DNA from: an uncultured Phycisphaerales bacterium
GTDB lineage: Bacteria; Planctomycetota; Phycisphaerae; WQYP01
Assembly (NCBI GenBank): GCA_903868035.1
Contig: CAIPTQ010000289.1
Location: 1-27,526 of the forward strand
Direction: 5' to 3'
Length of the DNA: 27,526 nt
Both the position numbers and the translations under genes were made by a program. Shown piece after piece: positions 1 to 7,349 of this stretch. Numbering within the stretch: the first letter of the stretch is position 1; every line of letters begins with the position of its first letter. The notes beneath the pieces were generated by a model. The model did no database searches, was not told the origin of the DNA, and worked only from the letters and a program-made list of their open reading frames with translations.

Positions 1-50
1 CCGGGCGAAGCTAAGTCGAATGGATCCTCGTGGTCGGCCATGGCGCCCTC

Positions 51-581
51 TTAAAATTGGCGTGCGGCGAGTTCCCTGAGATTGGCAAAGCCGTAGGTGA
101 TCCGGGCGGCGGGGTCGGATTCATCGGAGATGCTGGCGATGACGACGCCGCCGTTGCGGTCGAAGAAATCGCGGGTGGGGTCACGGGCGAAGCAGTCGGC
201 GGTGACGCGGTCGATGCCGTCATCATGGAGCCAGCGGGCCGCCTGGAGCAGGAGGGAGGTGCCGATGCCTTCGCGGCGGCGGCTGGGAATGACATAGAGC
301 CCGGCGATATCGGCGCGGTAGCCGGCGAAAATCGAATCGTGCATGACGGCGATGAAGCCGAGGATGTCGCTGTGTTCGTAGGCCACGAAGGCCAGGCGCT
401 TGGTGGGGTGGCGGTCGAAGGGGGGCGTGCAGTTGAGCCAGGCGCGCCAGGACCGGGGGCGAATCTGGCCCGGATCGCGCAGGTCGGGAGGGAGGAAGGC
501 GGCGGCGGTGCGGCAGCCATGCTCGATGTGCATGAGGGTGGGGCCGTCGGTGGAAGTGGCCTGGCGGATGCGGATGTCCAT
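51..581 (-). CDS. GNAT family N-acetyltransferase
   Basis: A 176-residue protein of the usual GNAT length, expected to move an acetyl group from acetyl-CoA to an amine; the substrate cannot be told. Visible: an N-terminal strand (MDIRIRQAT) typical of the fold, then near residues 90-115 the strand LYVIPSRRREGIGTSLLLQA. This matches motif A, with the R-x-x-G-I-G-x-S pyrophosphate-binding loop. A later segment (DFFDRNGGVVI) matches the C-terminal GNAT pattern of a residue near F-x-x-x-G. It is the last gene of a minus-strand run (sigma factor, anti-sigma, fmt), 63 nt after the fmt stop. The ATG has no Shine-Dalgarno; it is preceded directly by a run of six C. The family is fairly sure, the role unknown. 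Confidence 0.85.
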   Translation of the reverse strand: MDIRIRQATSTDGPTLMHIEHGCRTAAAFLPPDLRDPGQIRPRSWRAWLNCTPPFDRHPTKRLAFVAYEHSDILGFIAVMHDSIFAGYRADIAGLYVIPSRRREGIGTSLLLQAARWLHDDGIDRVTADCFARDPTRDFFDRNGGVVIASISDESDPAARITYGFANLRELAARQF

Positions 582-627
582 GGGGGGTAAGATACAGCGC
601 CGTGGGCGCGGGTGCCACAGTGGGCGG

Positions 628-648
628 TGGCCAGTGGCCAGTGGTCAG
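628..648. repeat. Three tandem 7-bp units over the fmt stop codon
   Basis: TGGCCAG (628-634), TGGCCAG (635-641) and TGGTCAG (642-648) follow one another. The last copy covers the fmt stop codon (645-647), so the final residues of Fmt are encoded next to or within repeat DNA. A similar CAGTGGCCAGTG string lies at 22580-22591, just past the stop of the CoA-disulfide reductase gene. Confidence 0.6.
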
Positions 649-1634
649 CAGTAATTCGTTGGAACCGGAACCAAGCCTTGAAACCTGGCGCCCGGTGCCA
701 AGCCGTAACCATTGGCGAAGGCGCCCAGTTCCATGGCCTTTTTGCCGGCCGGCTGGAGGGAGAGAAGGCGCACGGAACCCAGGCCGCAGGCGATGCTCCG
801 GTCCCCCAGGACGGCGCCACACTCCGCGGGGGAGTGCGTGAGGGTGGAGTCCGTCGCCTGACATTTGAGCAGCGTGGCCTGGACGCGGGGCTTGCCCGCG
901 GGGTCGAGGAGCGCGACCTGGACGCCGGGCCAGGGGCTCAGGCCGCGGATGCGGGCGGAGACGAGGGCGGCGGGTTGGGTGAAATCGACCCAGGCGAGAT
1001 CGCGGGAGAGCTTGGGGGCGCGTGTGGCCAGGGCGGGGTTTTGCGGCACACGCGTCACCGTGCCGGCGGCGAGCTGATCGAGCACCTGGGGCAGCAGCGG
1101 AGCGCCGAGCAGGGCGAGGCGGTCGTGGAGTTCGCCGGCGGTTTCGGACGGGCCGAGGGGGGTGGCGGCGGCGGCGAGGAGTTCGCCGGCGTCCATGACG
1201 GCGGTGACATCGATGACGCTGACGCCGGCGAGGGGGTCGTTGTTGATGACGGCCCAGTTGATGGGGGCGGCACCGCGGTACTTGGGGAGGAGGGACGAGT
1301 GGAGGTTGATGCCGCCGCGGGGGGCGAGGCGGAGGAGCTCGGGGGAGAGTTTCTGGCCGAAGGCGATGACGACGAGGCAGTCGGGCTGGAGGTCGCGCAG
1401 GAGTTGGAGCGTGGGGGCGTCGTTGACGTTTGGGGTGCGGGTGACGGGCAGGACGCCGGTCCCGTGTTCATGCGCCAAGGCCCAGGCGGCGACGGGGGTG
1501 GGGGTAAGGAGCTTGCCGCGGCCGGCGGGGCGGTCGGGCTGGGTAATGACATGCAGGAGGCGGTGCGGGGAACGTGCGAGGGCCTCCAGGGAGGGGATGC
1601 CGAAAGCGCCGGAGCCGAGGAAGACGATGTTCAT
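645..1634 (-). CDS. fmt: Methionyl-tRNA formyltransferase
   Basis: Formylates the amino group of Met-tRNA(fMet) using 10-formyl-tetrahydrofolate, supplying the initiator tRNA. At 329 residues it has the normal family length. It opens with MNIVFLGSGAFGIPSLEAL, the family start. It carries the signature SLLPKYRGAAPI at residues 114-125, with N110 and H112 just before it and D148 (VMDAGEL) after; these match the N-H-D catalytic set of E. coli Fmt with a constant offset. The C-terminal domain is present (RIRGLSPWPG and LQPAGKKAMELGAF). A longer ORF opens upstream at 1709, but it would overlap the anti-sigma gene and the family start is clear. No Shine-Dalgarno; the ATG follows CACTATCCCCC. No def gene (peptide deformylase), a common partner, is in view. 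Confidence 0.96.
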   Translation of the reverse strand: MNIVFLGSGAFGIPSLEALARSPHRLLHVITQPDRPAGRGKLLTPTPVAAWALAHEHGTGVLPVTRTPNVNDAPTLQLLRDLQPDCLVVIAFGQKLSPELLRLAPRGGINLHSSLLPKYRGAAPINWAVINNDPLAGVSVIDVTAVMDAGELLAAAATPLGPSETAGELHDRLALLGAPLLPQVLDQLAAGTVTRVPQNPALATRAPKLSRDLAWVDFTQPAALVSARIRGLSPWPGVQVALLDPAGKPRVQATLLKCQATDSTLTHSPAECGAVLGDRSIACGLGSVRLLSLQPAGKKAMELGAFANGYGLAPGARFQGLVPVPTNYC

Positions 1635-1686
1635 GGGGGATAGTGTGCGGCGAAACGGCGTTGGAATCCAGCGAAGGGGATGTAGA

Positions 1687-2379
1687 TTACCGCAGGATAT
1701 CCCCATCATCGCTGGGGGCGGGTGTGGCGGAGAAGCCGACGGTGGAGCCTTTGGCGGGCGCCTGGCGCGGCGCCAGGCTGTCGGCGAGGTTTTCGAAGCC
1801 GTAGCGGATATTTGTTTCGAGCGCTTGTAGCGCCACCTGGTCCGCCGGTGCGCCGTAGACTATTCCGTCCACGCTTCCGCCAGCCAGAGTAGTTGCCGCG
1901 GGTTCAATCATACCAAAGCCTATATGGCTGGCCTTGGTCGCCGCCACGCTGTCCGGATACCACGCGACCGGGGTCTGCGGCTGCATGATTTCCACTTTGG
2001 GCTGCGTCGTCGCGATGACCGGCGTCTTGCTGTGCGAGAACGCATGCCACGTATACCCCAGGGATGCCGCGATCAACAATGCGGCGGCGGCGGCGACGGG
2101 TTTCAGGCGGCGGCGGAAGAGGGAAACGCGTTGTTTTTCGCGGGCTTCGACTTCGAGGCGGGCATCGAGTTTTTGGTCGAATTCGTCCCAGTTGATGAGC
2201 GGAATGCGGCTGCCGAAGTCATCGAGCAGATCCTGCACGTCGCGGTGGCCGGCGTAGAGCTTGCGGGCCTCGGGGTCGGTGAGCATTTGCTGCTCGACGG
2301 ACTTTTTGCCGGCACCTTCGAGCGTACCATCCACGTACTGGCTGATGAGGAAGTCAAGATGTTGGTTATCGGGTTTCAT
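1687..2379 (-). CDS. Putative anti-sigma factor, single-pass membrane protein
   Basis: A 230-residue protein not recognised by strong sequence motifs; the call rests on layout and position. Residues 1-60 form a charged helical segment (LDFLISQYVDGTLEGAGKKS, then LTDPEARKLYAGHRDVQDLL). This resembles the N-terminus of planctomycete anti-sigma/zf-HC2-like proteins, but the usual HxxxCxxC zinc motif is absent. One membrane helix spans about residues 93-111 after an Arg-rich stretch (FRRRLK), and a Pro/Thr/Ala-rich region of about 115 residues follows, expected outside. The gene starts 63 nt after the sigma factor stop, the classic arrangement for a sigma/anti-sigma pair. Weak Shine-Dalgarno AGGA 5 nt before ATG. 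Inference: it holds the upstream sigma factor inactive at the membrane. Confidence 0.6.
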   Translation of the reverse strand: MKPDNQHLDFLISQYVDGTLEGAGKKSVEQQMLTDPEARKLYAGHRDVQDLLDDFGSRIPLINWDEFDQKLDARLEVEAREKQRVSLFRRRLKPVAAAAALLIAASLGYTWHAFSHSKTPVIATTQPKVEIMQPQTPVAWYPDSVAATKASHIGFGMIEPAATTLAGGSVDGIVYGAPADQVALQALETNIRYGFENLADSLAPRQAPAKGSTVGFSATPAPSDDGDILR

Positions 2380-2424
2380 GGAGTCCTGCGGGTTGGCCGC
2401 GTATGAGGTTATTCACGTTCGAGG

Positions 2425-2441
2425 GCGGGCGAGACGCCCGC
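2425..2441. repeat. GC-rich hairpin between sigma and anti-sigma genes
   Basis: A perfect 7-bp stem, GCGGGCG / CGCCCGC, with loop AGA, lies immediately beyond the sigma factor stop codon. It has no T-run on either strand, so it is not a standard intrinsic terminator. It could attenuate anti-sigma expression, stabilise the sigma message, or be a dispersed REP-like element; I recall this string as common in planctomycete intergenic DNA but cannot check it here. Confidence 0.55.
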
Positions 2442-2442
2442 G

Positions 2443-3135
2443 TTACATGTAATTCGCCAGGCTCTTTTTGAGCGACTTACGGGCCATGAAGACATGCCAC
2501 TTCACGGCTTCGACCGAGCAATTCAGCACTTCGGCGACGTCTTTCTGCGGCATTTTCTCAATTGCAAACATCACGAGCGCCAGCCGTTGTTTCTCGGGCA
2601 ATTCGTGGATTAACCGCGAAATCGCGTCCCCCAGCTCCGCCGAGGTCAACGGCTTGTCGGGGGCATCCAGTTCGCCGCCGGCAATGGTGGAGCGAAGGTC
2701 TTCACCTTCATCGGAATCCCCGGCCGGCTGCTCCAGTGAAAGCGTATGCCGACGGCTCCGGCTGCGCCGGGAATTCAGCGCCAGGTTGGTGACGATCCGC
2801 ATCAACCAGGGGCCGAAGCGTTCCGACTGCTGAAGCTGTTCCAGGTTGGTAAACGCCTTGACGAGGGCGTCCTGAACCAGTTCCATCGCATCGTGCGTGT
2901 TGCCAAGGAGCCGCAGGGCCACCGCCGCACACTGGCGCTGGTACTGCTGAGCCAGCTTGCCGAAGGCCTGGCGGTCGCCCTGTTTGGCGGCCAGGACGAA
3001 GCCCAGTTCGACGGCGGCCTGGGCCACCATTTGCTGGGCGGCCTGGGCTTGCGAGTCTGAGGGCATTCGCTGACTCATGGGACTAGACCCTGAAGGAGCC
3101 GTGGGGTTAGTGCGTGTGGCAGGCAGAGCAGCCAT
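2443..3135 (-). CDS. RNA polymerase sigma factor, ECF-type sigma-70
   Basis: Directs RNA polymerase to a dedicated promoter set. The conserved part has region 2 (GDRQAFGKLAQQYQ, then NTHDAMELVQDALVKAFTNL and FGPWLMRIVTNLALN) and region 4, a helix-turn-helix reading LPEKQRLALVMFAIEKMPQKD followed by VAEVLNCSVEAVKWHVFMAR. Between them is an acidic linker of about 50 residues. I chose the ATG at 3135 (230 residues) because GGAGGG lies 7 nt before it; the frame is open to another ATG at 3177 (244 residues), which has no Shine-Dalgarno, and a third candidate is at 3078. The Ala/Gln/Ser-rich N-terminal 50 residues are not conserved sigma sequence. It heads the minus-strand run, with its putative anti-sigma factor next. 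Confidence 0.92.
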   Translation of the reverse strand: MAALPATRTNPTAPSGSSPMSQRMPSDSQAQAAQQMVAQAAVELGFVLAAKQGDRQAFGKLAQQYQRQCAAVALRLLGNTHDAMELVQDALVKAFTNLEQLQQSERFGPWLMRIVTNLALNSRRSRSRRHTLSLEQPAGDSDEGEDLRSTIAGGELDAPDKPLTSAELGDAISRLIHELPEKQRLALVMFAIEKMPQKDVAEVLNCSVEAVKWHVFMARKSLKKSLANYM

Positions 3136-3142
3136 GGGGACA

Positions 3143-3148
3143 CCCTCC
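3143..3148 (-). promoter_or_regulatory. Shine-Dalgarno deciding the sigma factor start
   Basis: GGAGGG on the minus strand, 7 nt before the ATG at 3135. The alternative start at 3177 lacks such a site. Confidence 0.6.
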
Positions 3149-3277
3149 GTGGGGGCGGGGCTGTTAGCCCGGCCCATGCCGCCATGGTCATGGGGCGATC
3201 CACGGAATTACCGGCCTCATGCCGGGGGTATTACCGAGAAAGCCATGGTATCCATATGCGGCCCTGCACGGAATACA

Positions 3278-3305
3278 CCATTTATCGGTTTTTTTGGATA
3301 AATGG
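3278..3305. repeat. 9-bp inverted repeat with T-rich loop
   Basis: CCATTTATC (3278-3286) and GATAAATGG (3297-3305) are perfect inverted copies around a 10-nt loop with seven T. It lies between divergent promoters of regulatory genes. It is AT-rich compared with its surroundings and may be a regulator-binding site or an extruding hairpin; the role is unknown. Confidence 0.5.
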
Positions 3306-3437
3306 CATCCCGTACCAGACAGTACGCGTGAGGCCATTGGAAGATGCGCAAGAAATGGCGATATTCACACGGTGATAACGCGACAAGATTCGTAAATACG
3401 ATACGATCGGCTTGCTTCATACTTCGGGATTCTTTCC

Positions 3438-3443
3438 TATACT
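3438..3443 (+). promoter_or_regulatory. -10 box candidate for a leaderless response regulator mRNA
   Basis: TATACT ends 8 nt before the ATG at 3452, so transcription would begin at or within a few bases of the start codon. No Shine-Dalgarno is present. A weak -35 (CTTCAT, 3415-3420) sits 17 nt upstream. Suggestive only. Confidence 0.35.
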
Positions 3444-3451
3444 ATGCCCCC

Positions 3452-4135
3452 ATGCGCCTCCTCGTCGTTGAAGATTTTCCTCCCCTGCGCGAGGCCCTTG
3501 AACAGGGCCTGCAGGAAGCGGGTTTTGCCGTGGACGCGGCGGCCAACGGGGAGGACGGGCTGCACCTGGCGCGGGCCAACGCGTACGACGTCATCATTCT
3601 CGACCTGCTGCTGCCGAAAATCGACGGCATGACCGTGCTCAAGACGCTCCGCCGCCACGAATGCCCCGCCCACATATTGATTCTCACGGCCAAGGACACG
3701 CCGGAGGACCGCATCAAGGGGCTGGATTTGGGGGCGGATGATTATCTGGTCAAGCCGTTCGTGTTCGGGGAGTTGCTGGCGCGCGTGCGCGCCCTGATCC
3801 GCCGCAAGTATGAGGCCCGCAAGTCGCGGCTGCACATCGCGGACCTGGAGATTGACCTGACCCGCCGCGCCGTGAAGCGCGCCGGCCACCCCATCGACCT
3901 GTCGGGGCGCGAGTATGCGCTGCTGGAATACCTGGCGCTGAACGCCAACCGCATTGTCTCGCGCACGGACATATGGCAGCATGTCTATGATTTCAACGCC
4001 TCGCTGGAAAGCAACGTCGTGGACGTCTTCATCGGGCTGCTGCGGAAGAAGATCGAACGCCCGGGGCATCCGCGGCTGCTGCACACCCGCCGCGGACAGG
4101 GCTACATGCTGGCCGAGACCGGGGAGCCGGCATGA
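3452..4135 (+). CDS. OmpR/PhoB-family response regulator
   Basis: A 227-residue DNA-binding regulator switched by phosphorylation. The receiver domain (1-115) has the acidic pair E7/D8, phosphoacceptor D51 (VIILDLLLPKIDG), T79 (LILTAKD) and K101 (LVKPF). The C-terminal winged helix (about 125-225) ends with the family pattern NVVDVFIGLLRKKIE and RRGQGYMLAE. The frame is open from 3344, but MRLLVVED is the family start. Its stop overlaps the kinase start by ATGA (4132-4135), so the two are co-translated partners. The close match in layout to CusR/CopR-type regulators, together with the kinase type, hints at metal or envelope sensing; the sequence does not settle this. Confidence 0.95.
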   Translation: MRLLVVEDFPPLREALEQGLQEAGFAVDAAANGEDGLHLARANAYDVIILDLLLPKIDGMTVLKTLRRHECPAHILILTAKDTPEDRIKGLDLGADDYLVKPFVFGELLARVRALIRRKYEARKSRLHIADLEIDLTRRAVKRAGHPIDLSGREYALLEYLALNANRIVSRTDIWQHVYDFNASLESNVVDVFIGLLRKKIERPGHPRLLHTRRGQGYMLAETGEPA

Positions 4136-5571
4136 TTCGTTCACTCCGCATGCGGCTGTTCCTGGGGATTGTCGCCGTATCGATGCTGGTTTTGGGCATC
4201 CTGAGCATCGCCATCGACCAGGCCGTGCATCACACGCTGCAGGAGGAATTCGACGCCACGCTGCTGGACAAGGCCCGGGCGCTGGCCTCGATGGTGGAGC
4301 AATCCGCGGACGTCACCCATTTTGATTTTCAGAGCGACCAATTCCCGGAGTTCCAGACCGGACCCAAGGCCGCATACTTTGAAGTGTATCTCAATGGCAA
4401 GCCCTACCAGCATTCGGCATCATTGGGCGAAGGGCACCTGCCGCCGCTGTTGAATAAAGAGAACGCGGAACCCGAGGCCCGCGCCTTCACGCTGCCCGAC
4501 GGCCGCAAGGGCCGCATTCTGGTCATGGCTTTCGTTCCCCTGATCGAAAATGACGACCCAGCCGCGCGGCCCGCCACCCAACCGCTCCCCCGGGGGCTGC
4601 TGGCAGTCGCGCAGGACAGCTCGGGCCTCAACCACACGCTGGGCAGGCTCCGGCTGCTGTTCCTGGGCCTGGGCGGGGCGGCGACGCTGCTGTCGGGCGC
4701 GCTGCTGGTAGGGGTGGCCGGGCGCACGATCCGGCCGCTGGGCAGGCTCGCGCGGCAAATCGAAGCCCTGCGCGAAACCGACCTGTCCACCGTGGTCTGC
4801 GCCCGCGATTACCCCACGGAACTCGTGCCGATGGTCGAACGGCTCAACGGCATGCTGCATCGGCTGGCGGAGGCGTTCGGGCGGGAGCGGGCGTTCACGG
4901 CGGATGTGGCGCATGAGTTGCGGACGCCGCTGGCGGGCTTGCTGGCGACGCTACAGGTGGCGCGGGCGCGGCCGCGCGAGGCGGCGGGGTACGAGGCGGC
5001 GATTGATAAATCGCTGGCCATGCTGGCGCAAATGCAGGGATTGGTGGAGAATCTGCTGCTGCTGGCGCGGGCCGACAGCGGGCAGTTGGCCGTGAACTCC
5101 CAGCCGGTTGCGCTCAACCTGCTCGTCCACGAATGCCGGGCCGCGTTTGAGGAAGCCGCCGCCCGGCGGCAAGTGCAATTCCAGATTACGGAGCAGGAAC
5201 TTCCACGCCTTCCGGCCGACCGTGAAATCCTCCGCGTGGCGCTCCACAACCTGCTCGACAATGCCGTCAGTTACGCCCCCGCCGGCGGCACCATCGCCAT
5301 CCGCATGCTGGCCGACGCGCCACGGGCCGTCGTGGAGATCGCCAATCCCTGCACGAATCTCACGCCGGAGGATTTGCCCGGACTGTTCCAGCGGTTTGTC
5401 CGCAAGGATCCTTCGCGTTCGGCCACCGGCACGCATGCGGGCCTGGGACTGAGCATCTGCCAGCGGTTACTGGCGCTGCAGCAGGGGAGCATCAGTCTGC
5501 GGCTGGAGGGGGGGCAATTCATCGCCCGCGTCGAATTGCCGATGACGCCAGCGGCGGCGCACAGCACCTGA
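4132..5571 (+). CDS. Membrane sensor histidine kinase (CusS-like layout)
   Basis: A 479-residue partner of the upstream regulator. TM1 is about residues 7-28, a sensor region outside the membrane about 29-172, and TM2 about 174-196. HAMP follows (RTIRPLGRLARQIEAL onward), then HisKA with H261 in FTADVAHELRTPL and a HATPase domain with N-box N377 (LHNLLDNAV) and G2 box GLGL at 437-440. The usual G1 motif DxGxG is replaced by NPCTNL before LPGLFQRFVRKDPSRS. That variant is also seen in heavy-metal sensors such as CusS, where NPG replaces it, so loss of activity is not implied. The signal sensed is unknown. Its stop is 5 nt from the stop of the convergent alkaline phosphatase gene. Confidence 0.93.
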   Translation: MIRSLRMRLFLGIVAVSMLVLGILSIAIDQAVHHTLQEEFDATLLDKARALASMVEQSADVTHFDFQSDQFPEFQTGPKAAYFEVYLNGKPYQHSASLGEGHLPPLLNKENAEPEARAFTLPDGRKGRILVMAFVPLIENDDPAARPATQPLPRGLLAVAQDSSGLNHTLGRLRLLFLGLGGAATLLSGALLVGVAGRTIRPLGRLARQIEALRETDLSTVVCARDYPTELVPMVERLNGMLHRLAEAFGRERAFTADVAHELRTPLAGLLATLQVARARPREAAGYEAAIDKSLAMLAQMQGLVENLLLLARADSGQLAVNSQPVALNLLVHECRAAFEEAAARRQVQFQITEQELPRLPADREILRVALHNLLDNAVSYAPAGGTIAIRMLADAPRAVVEIANPCTNLTPEDLPGLFQRFVRKDPSRSATGTHAGLGLSICQRLLALQQGSISLRLEGGQFIARVELPMTPAAAHST

Positions 5572-5576
5572 CCACA

Positions 5577-7001
5577 TTACGGAATCGCTGGTGCCGTTGC
5601 CGGCGCAGTCGCAGGCGCGATCCGCGTGCGCAAATCCCTGGTGGCCTGCGCCAGGTCCAACTTGAGCAGGGAGGCCACGGTCGTCGCCACATAACTCGAG
5701 GGATGCGCGCCCCGGAATTGCTCCCCACCGGGTCCGAACGCGTACACGCCGACATCCACGGCGGAGTGCCCGGTGGTGGCCCAGCGGATCTCCGCCCGGG
5801 CGTTGATGATTTTGACGAGGGCGGCGATTCTGCGGGCTTGCAGATCCGCGGCCCTGCCGGGCGTGGCGGCGGCGTAGGCCGAGGTTTCCGCGGCGGTGAG
5901 ATTGGTAATGCCGGCATACTCGCCCAGCACGGCGGGGAGCGTCTGCCCGGCGGTGATCATATTCACCATATTCTCGGCGGAGACCTTGATCCCATTGAGC
6001 CGCAGCGGTCCGATTTTGTCGGCAGTCCAGTCGCCGCCGGTGATCGCGAGGCCGCCGGTTTCGTGGTCGGCGACGGACACCACGAGGGTCTTGCCGTCGC
6101 GCTTGGCGAACTCGATCGCCGCGGCGAACGCGGCATCATAGGCCAGCACTTCCCTGATGGACGTGCCGCCATCACTGACGTGGCCGGCATGGTCGATGCG
6201 GCTGCCCTCGACCATGAGGAAAAAACCCTGCGGGTGGGTGGACAACAGCGCGAGCGCCTGGCGGGTCATCGCCTCAAGGCTGGGCTCGGTCGCCTGCGGA
6301 CGGTCGATCTCGTAGTGCATGTGGTCGGCGGTGAAGAGCGCCAACAGCGGCATGCGCATCGTTCCCTGGAACGCGTCCAGGGTCGTCACCACCTGGTAGC
6401 CGGCGGCTTGGGCCTCGGCCAGCAGGTCGCGATTGTCCTTGCGCTTGCCCCCGGCATTCAGGGGGCGAAAATAGTCCTGCCCGCCCCCGAGCATCACGTC
6501 CACGCGCAGCGCCAACTGCTGCAGCGCGGCGGGCTCCTCATCATCGCGGTTGATCACATGGGCGCTGAACGCCGGGGGCGTGACATAGGTCATGCGGCTG
6601 GTCACCACCAGGCCGGTGGCCATTTTCCGCTGCCATTTCGCGGCCTCAAGCACTGATGCCACGGGTTCGCCCTGGGCGTTCATCCCGACATATTCGTTTT
6701 TCGTGCGAACACCGGTCGCCAATGCCGTACCCGCCGCCCCCGAGTCGGTCACCATCTTGTCTTCCGAGGAGGTCATTGTCGAGCCGACGAGATATTCATC
6801 CAGGGCCAGCGTTTTACGGCCCGTGGCGAGGCGCGCGAGCGTGACTTCCGCCGTGCCCATGCCATCCGGGATCATGACGATGACATTCTTGGGCTGGGCA
6901 CCCAGAGGTGTTGGGGGCGCGGCCTGCTGGCCCCACGCGGTGGACATCAAGACCGTAAGCGCCACCACGGGCGCCAATGCGCACAATCTAAGCCTGGGCA
7001 T
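5577..7001 (-). CDS. Secreted alkaline phosphatase
   Basis: Releases phosphate from phosphomonoesters outside the cytoplasm. A 474-residue protein with a signal peptide (MPRLRLCALAPVVALTVLMS, likely cleaved after AWG at residue 24). Family motifs in order: VIVMIPDGMG with metal ligand D46; nucleophile S87 in MVTDSGAAGTALATG; MVEGSRIDHAGH; VADHETGG; and TTGHSAVDVGVYAFGPG near the C-terminus. These cover both zinc sites and match the PhoA/PhoB class. AGAGG lies about 8 nt before ATG. It is convergent with the two-component system, so regulation by that system is possible but not shown; a PhoR/PhoB role for the pair cannot be claimed from position alone. Confidence 0.95.
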   Translation of the reverse strand: MPRLRLCALAPVVALTVLMSTAWGQQAAPPTPLGAQPKNVIVMIPDGMGTAEVTLARLATGRKTLALDEYLVGSTMTSSEDKMVTDSGAAGTALATGVRTKNEYVGMNAQGEPVASVLEAAKWQRKMATGLVVTSRMTYVTPPAFSAHVINRDDEEPAALQQLALRVDVMLGGGQDYFRPLNAGGKRKDNRDLLAEAQAAGYQVVTTLDAFQGTMRMPLLALFTADHMHYEIDRPQATEPSLEAMTRQALALLSTHPQGFFLMVEGSRIDHAGHVSDGGTSIREVLAYDAAFAAAIEFAKRDGKTLVVSVADHETGGLAITGGDWTADKIGPLRLNGIKVSAENMVNMITAGQTLPAVLGEYAGITNLTAAETSAYAAATPGRAADLQARRIAALVKIINARAEIRWATTGHSAVDVGVYAFGPGGEQFRGAHPSSYVATTVASLLKLDLAQATRDLRTRIAPATAPATAPAIP

Positions 7002-7349
7002 GATTTCTGCCTCTTCCTCGAATTACGCCACAGAGGGGTTTCCCGAATGGTGCCGTGCCTGGTGCCCGGGGGCGTCGCCGATGATTTTAGCATGATGAAA
7101 AACGCCGACAAGAAGCGCCCATTGCACATTTTCATACGGTTGTCGCGGCATGGGGCCGGGGGTGCATCCAGACTTCAGTGGCGAGGCGGCGGAACCCCAG
7201 TCACAGAAACGCTTCCTAACGGTCGCGTCTCGGATTTGCCACTGATGGGCGGATGCACCCTCGAACCGGAGAGCCTCCAAAGCAACACAAACAGTTCAGG
7301 CGCGGTAAACTGATGTTTTGCCACATAGACCGCAACGAAGGAGCAGGCC
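7002..7349. other. Divergent intergenic region, phosphatase / glycosidase-like gene
   Basis: 348 nt that should hold both promoters. Several short ORFs cross it in different frames, none with protein-like features. It contains one diverged copy (7210-7233) of the repeat that is also found inside the CoA-disulfide reductase gene. I saw no convincing promoter match. Confidence 0.5.
7210..7233 (+). repeat. Diverged copy of a dispersed 24-bp repeat, intergenic
   Basis: It agrees with 23271-23294 at 20 of 24 positions by direct alignment; the shared core is ACGGTCGCG, flanked by CGCT/CT and CTC. Being intergenic, it looks like an ordinary member of a dispersed family, whereas the second copy lies inside a gene. 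Confidence 0.5.

Larger units (their letters stand above)
3136..3451. other. Divergent intergenic region, sigma factor / response regulator
   Basis: 316 nt between two genes transcribed away from each other, so both promoters should lie here. It contains the inverted repeat at 3278-3305 and a TATACT box just before the response regulator. A 67-codon minus-strand ORF (3217-3420) shows no recognisable protein features and was not accepted. Confidence 0.5.

Noticed and set aside
612..1643. Plus-strand ORF of 343 codons opposite fmt
   Set aside because: No domain text; the minus strand is a clear methionyl-tRNA formyltransferase.
3217..3420. Minus-strand ORF of 67 codons between sigma factor and response regulator
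   Set aside because: It has no motif and crosses the inverted repeat and the expected promoters.
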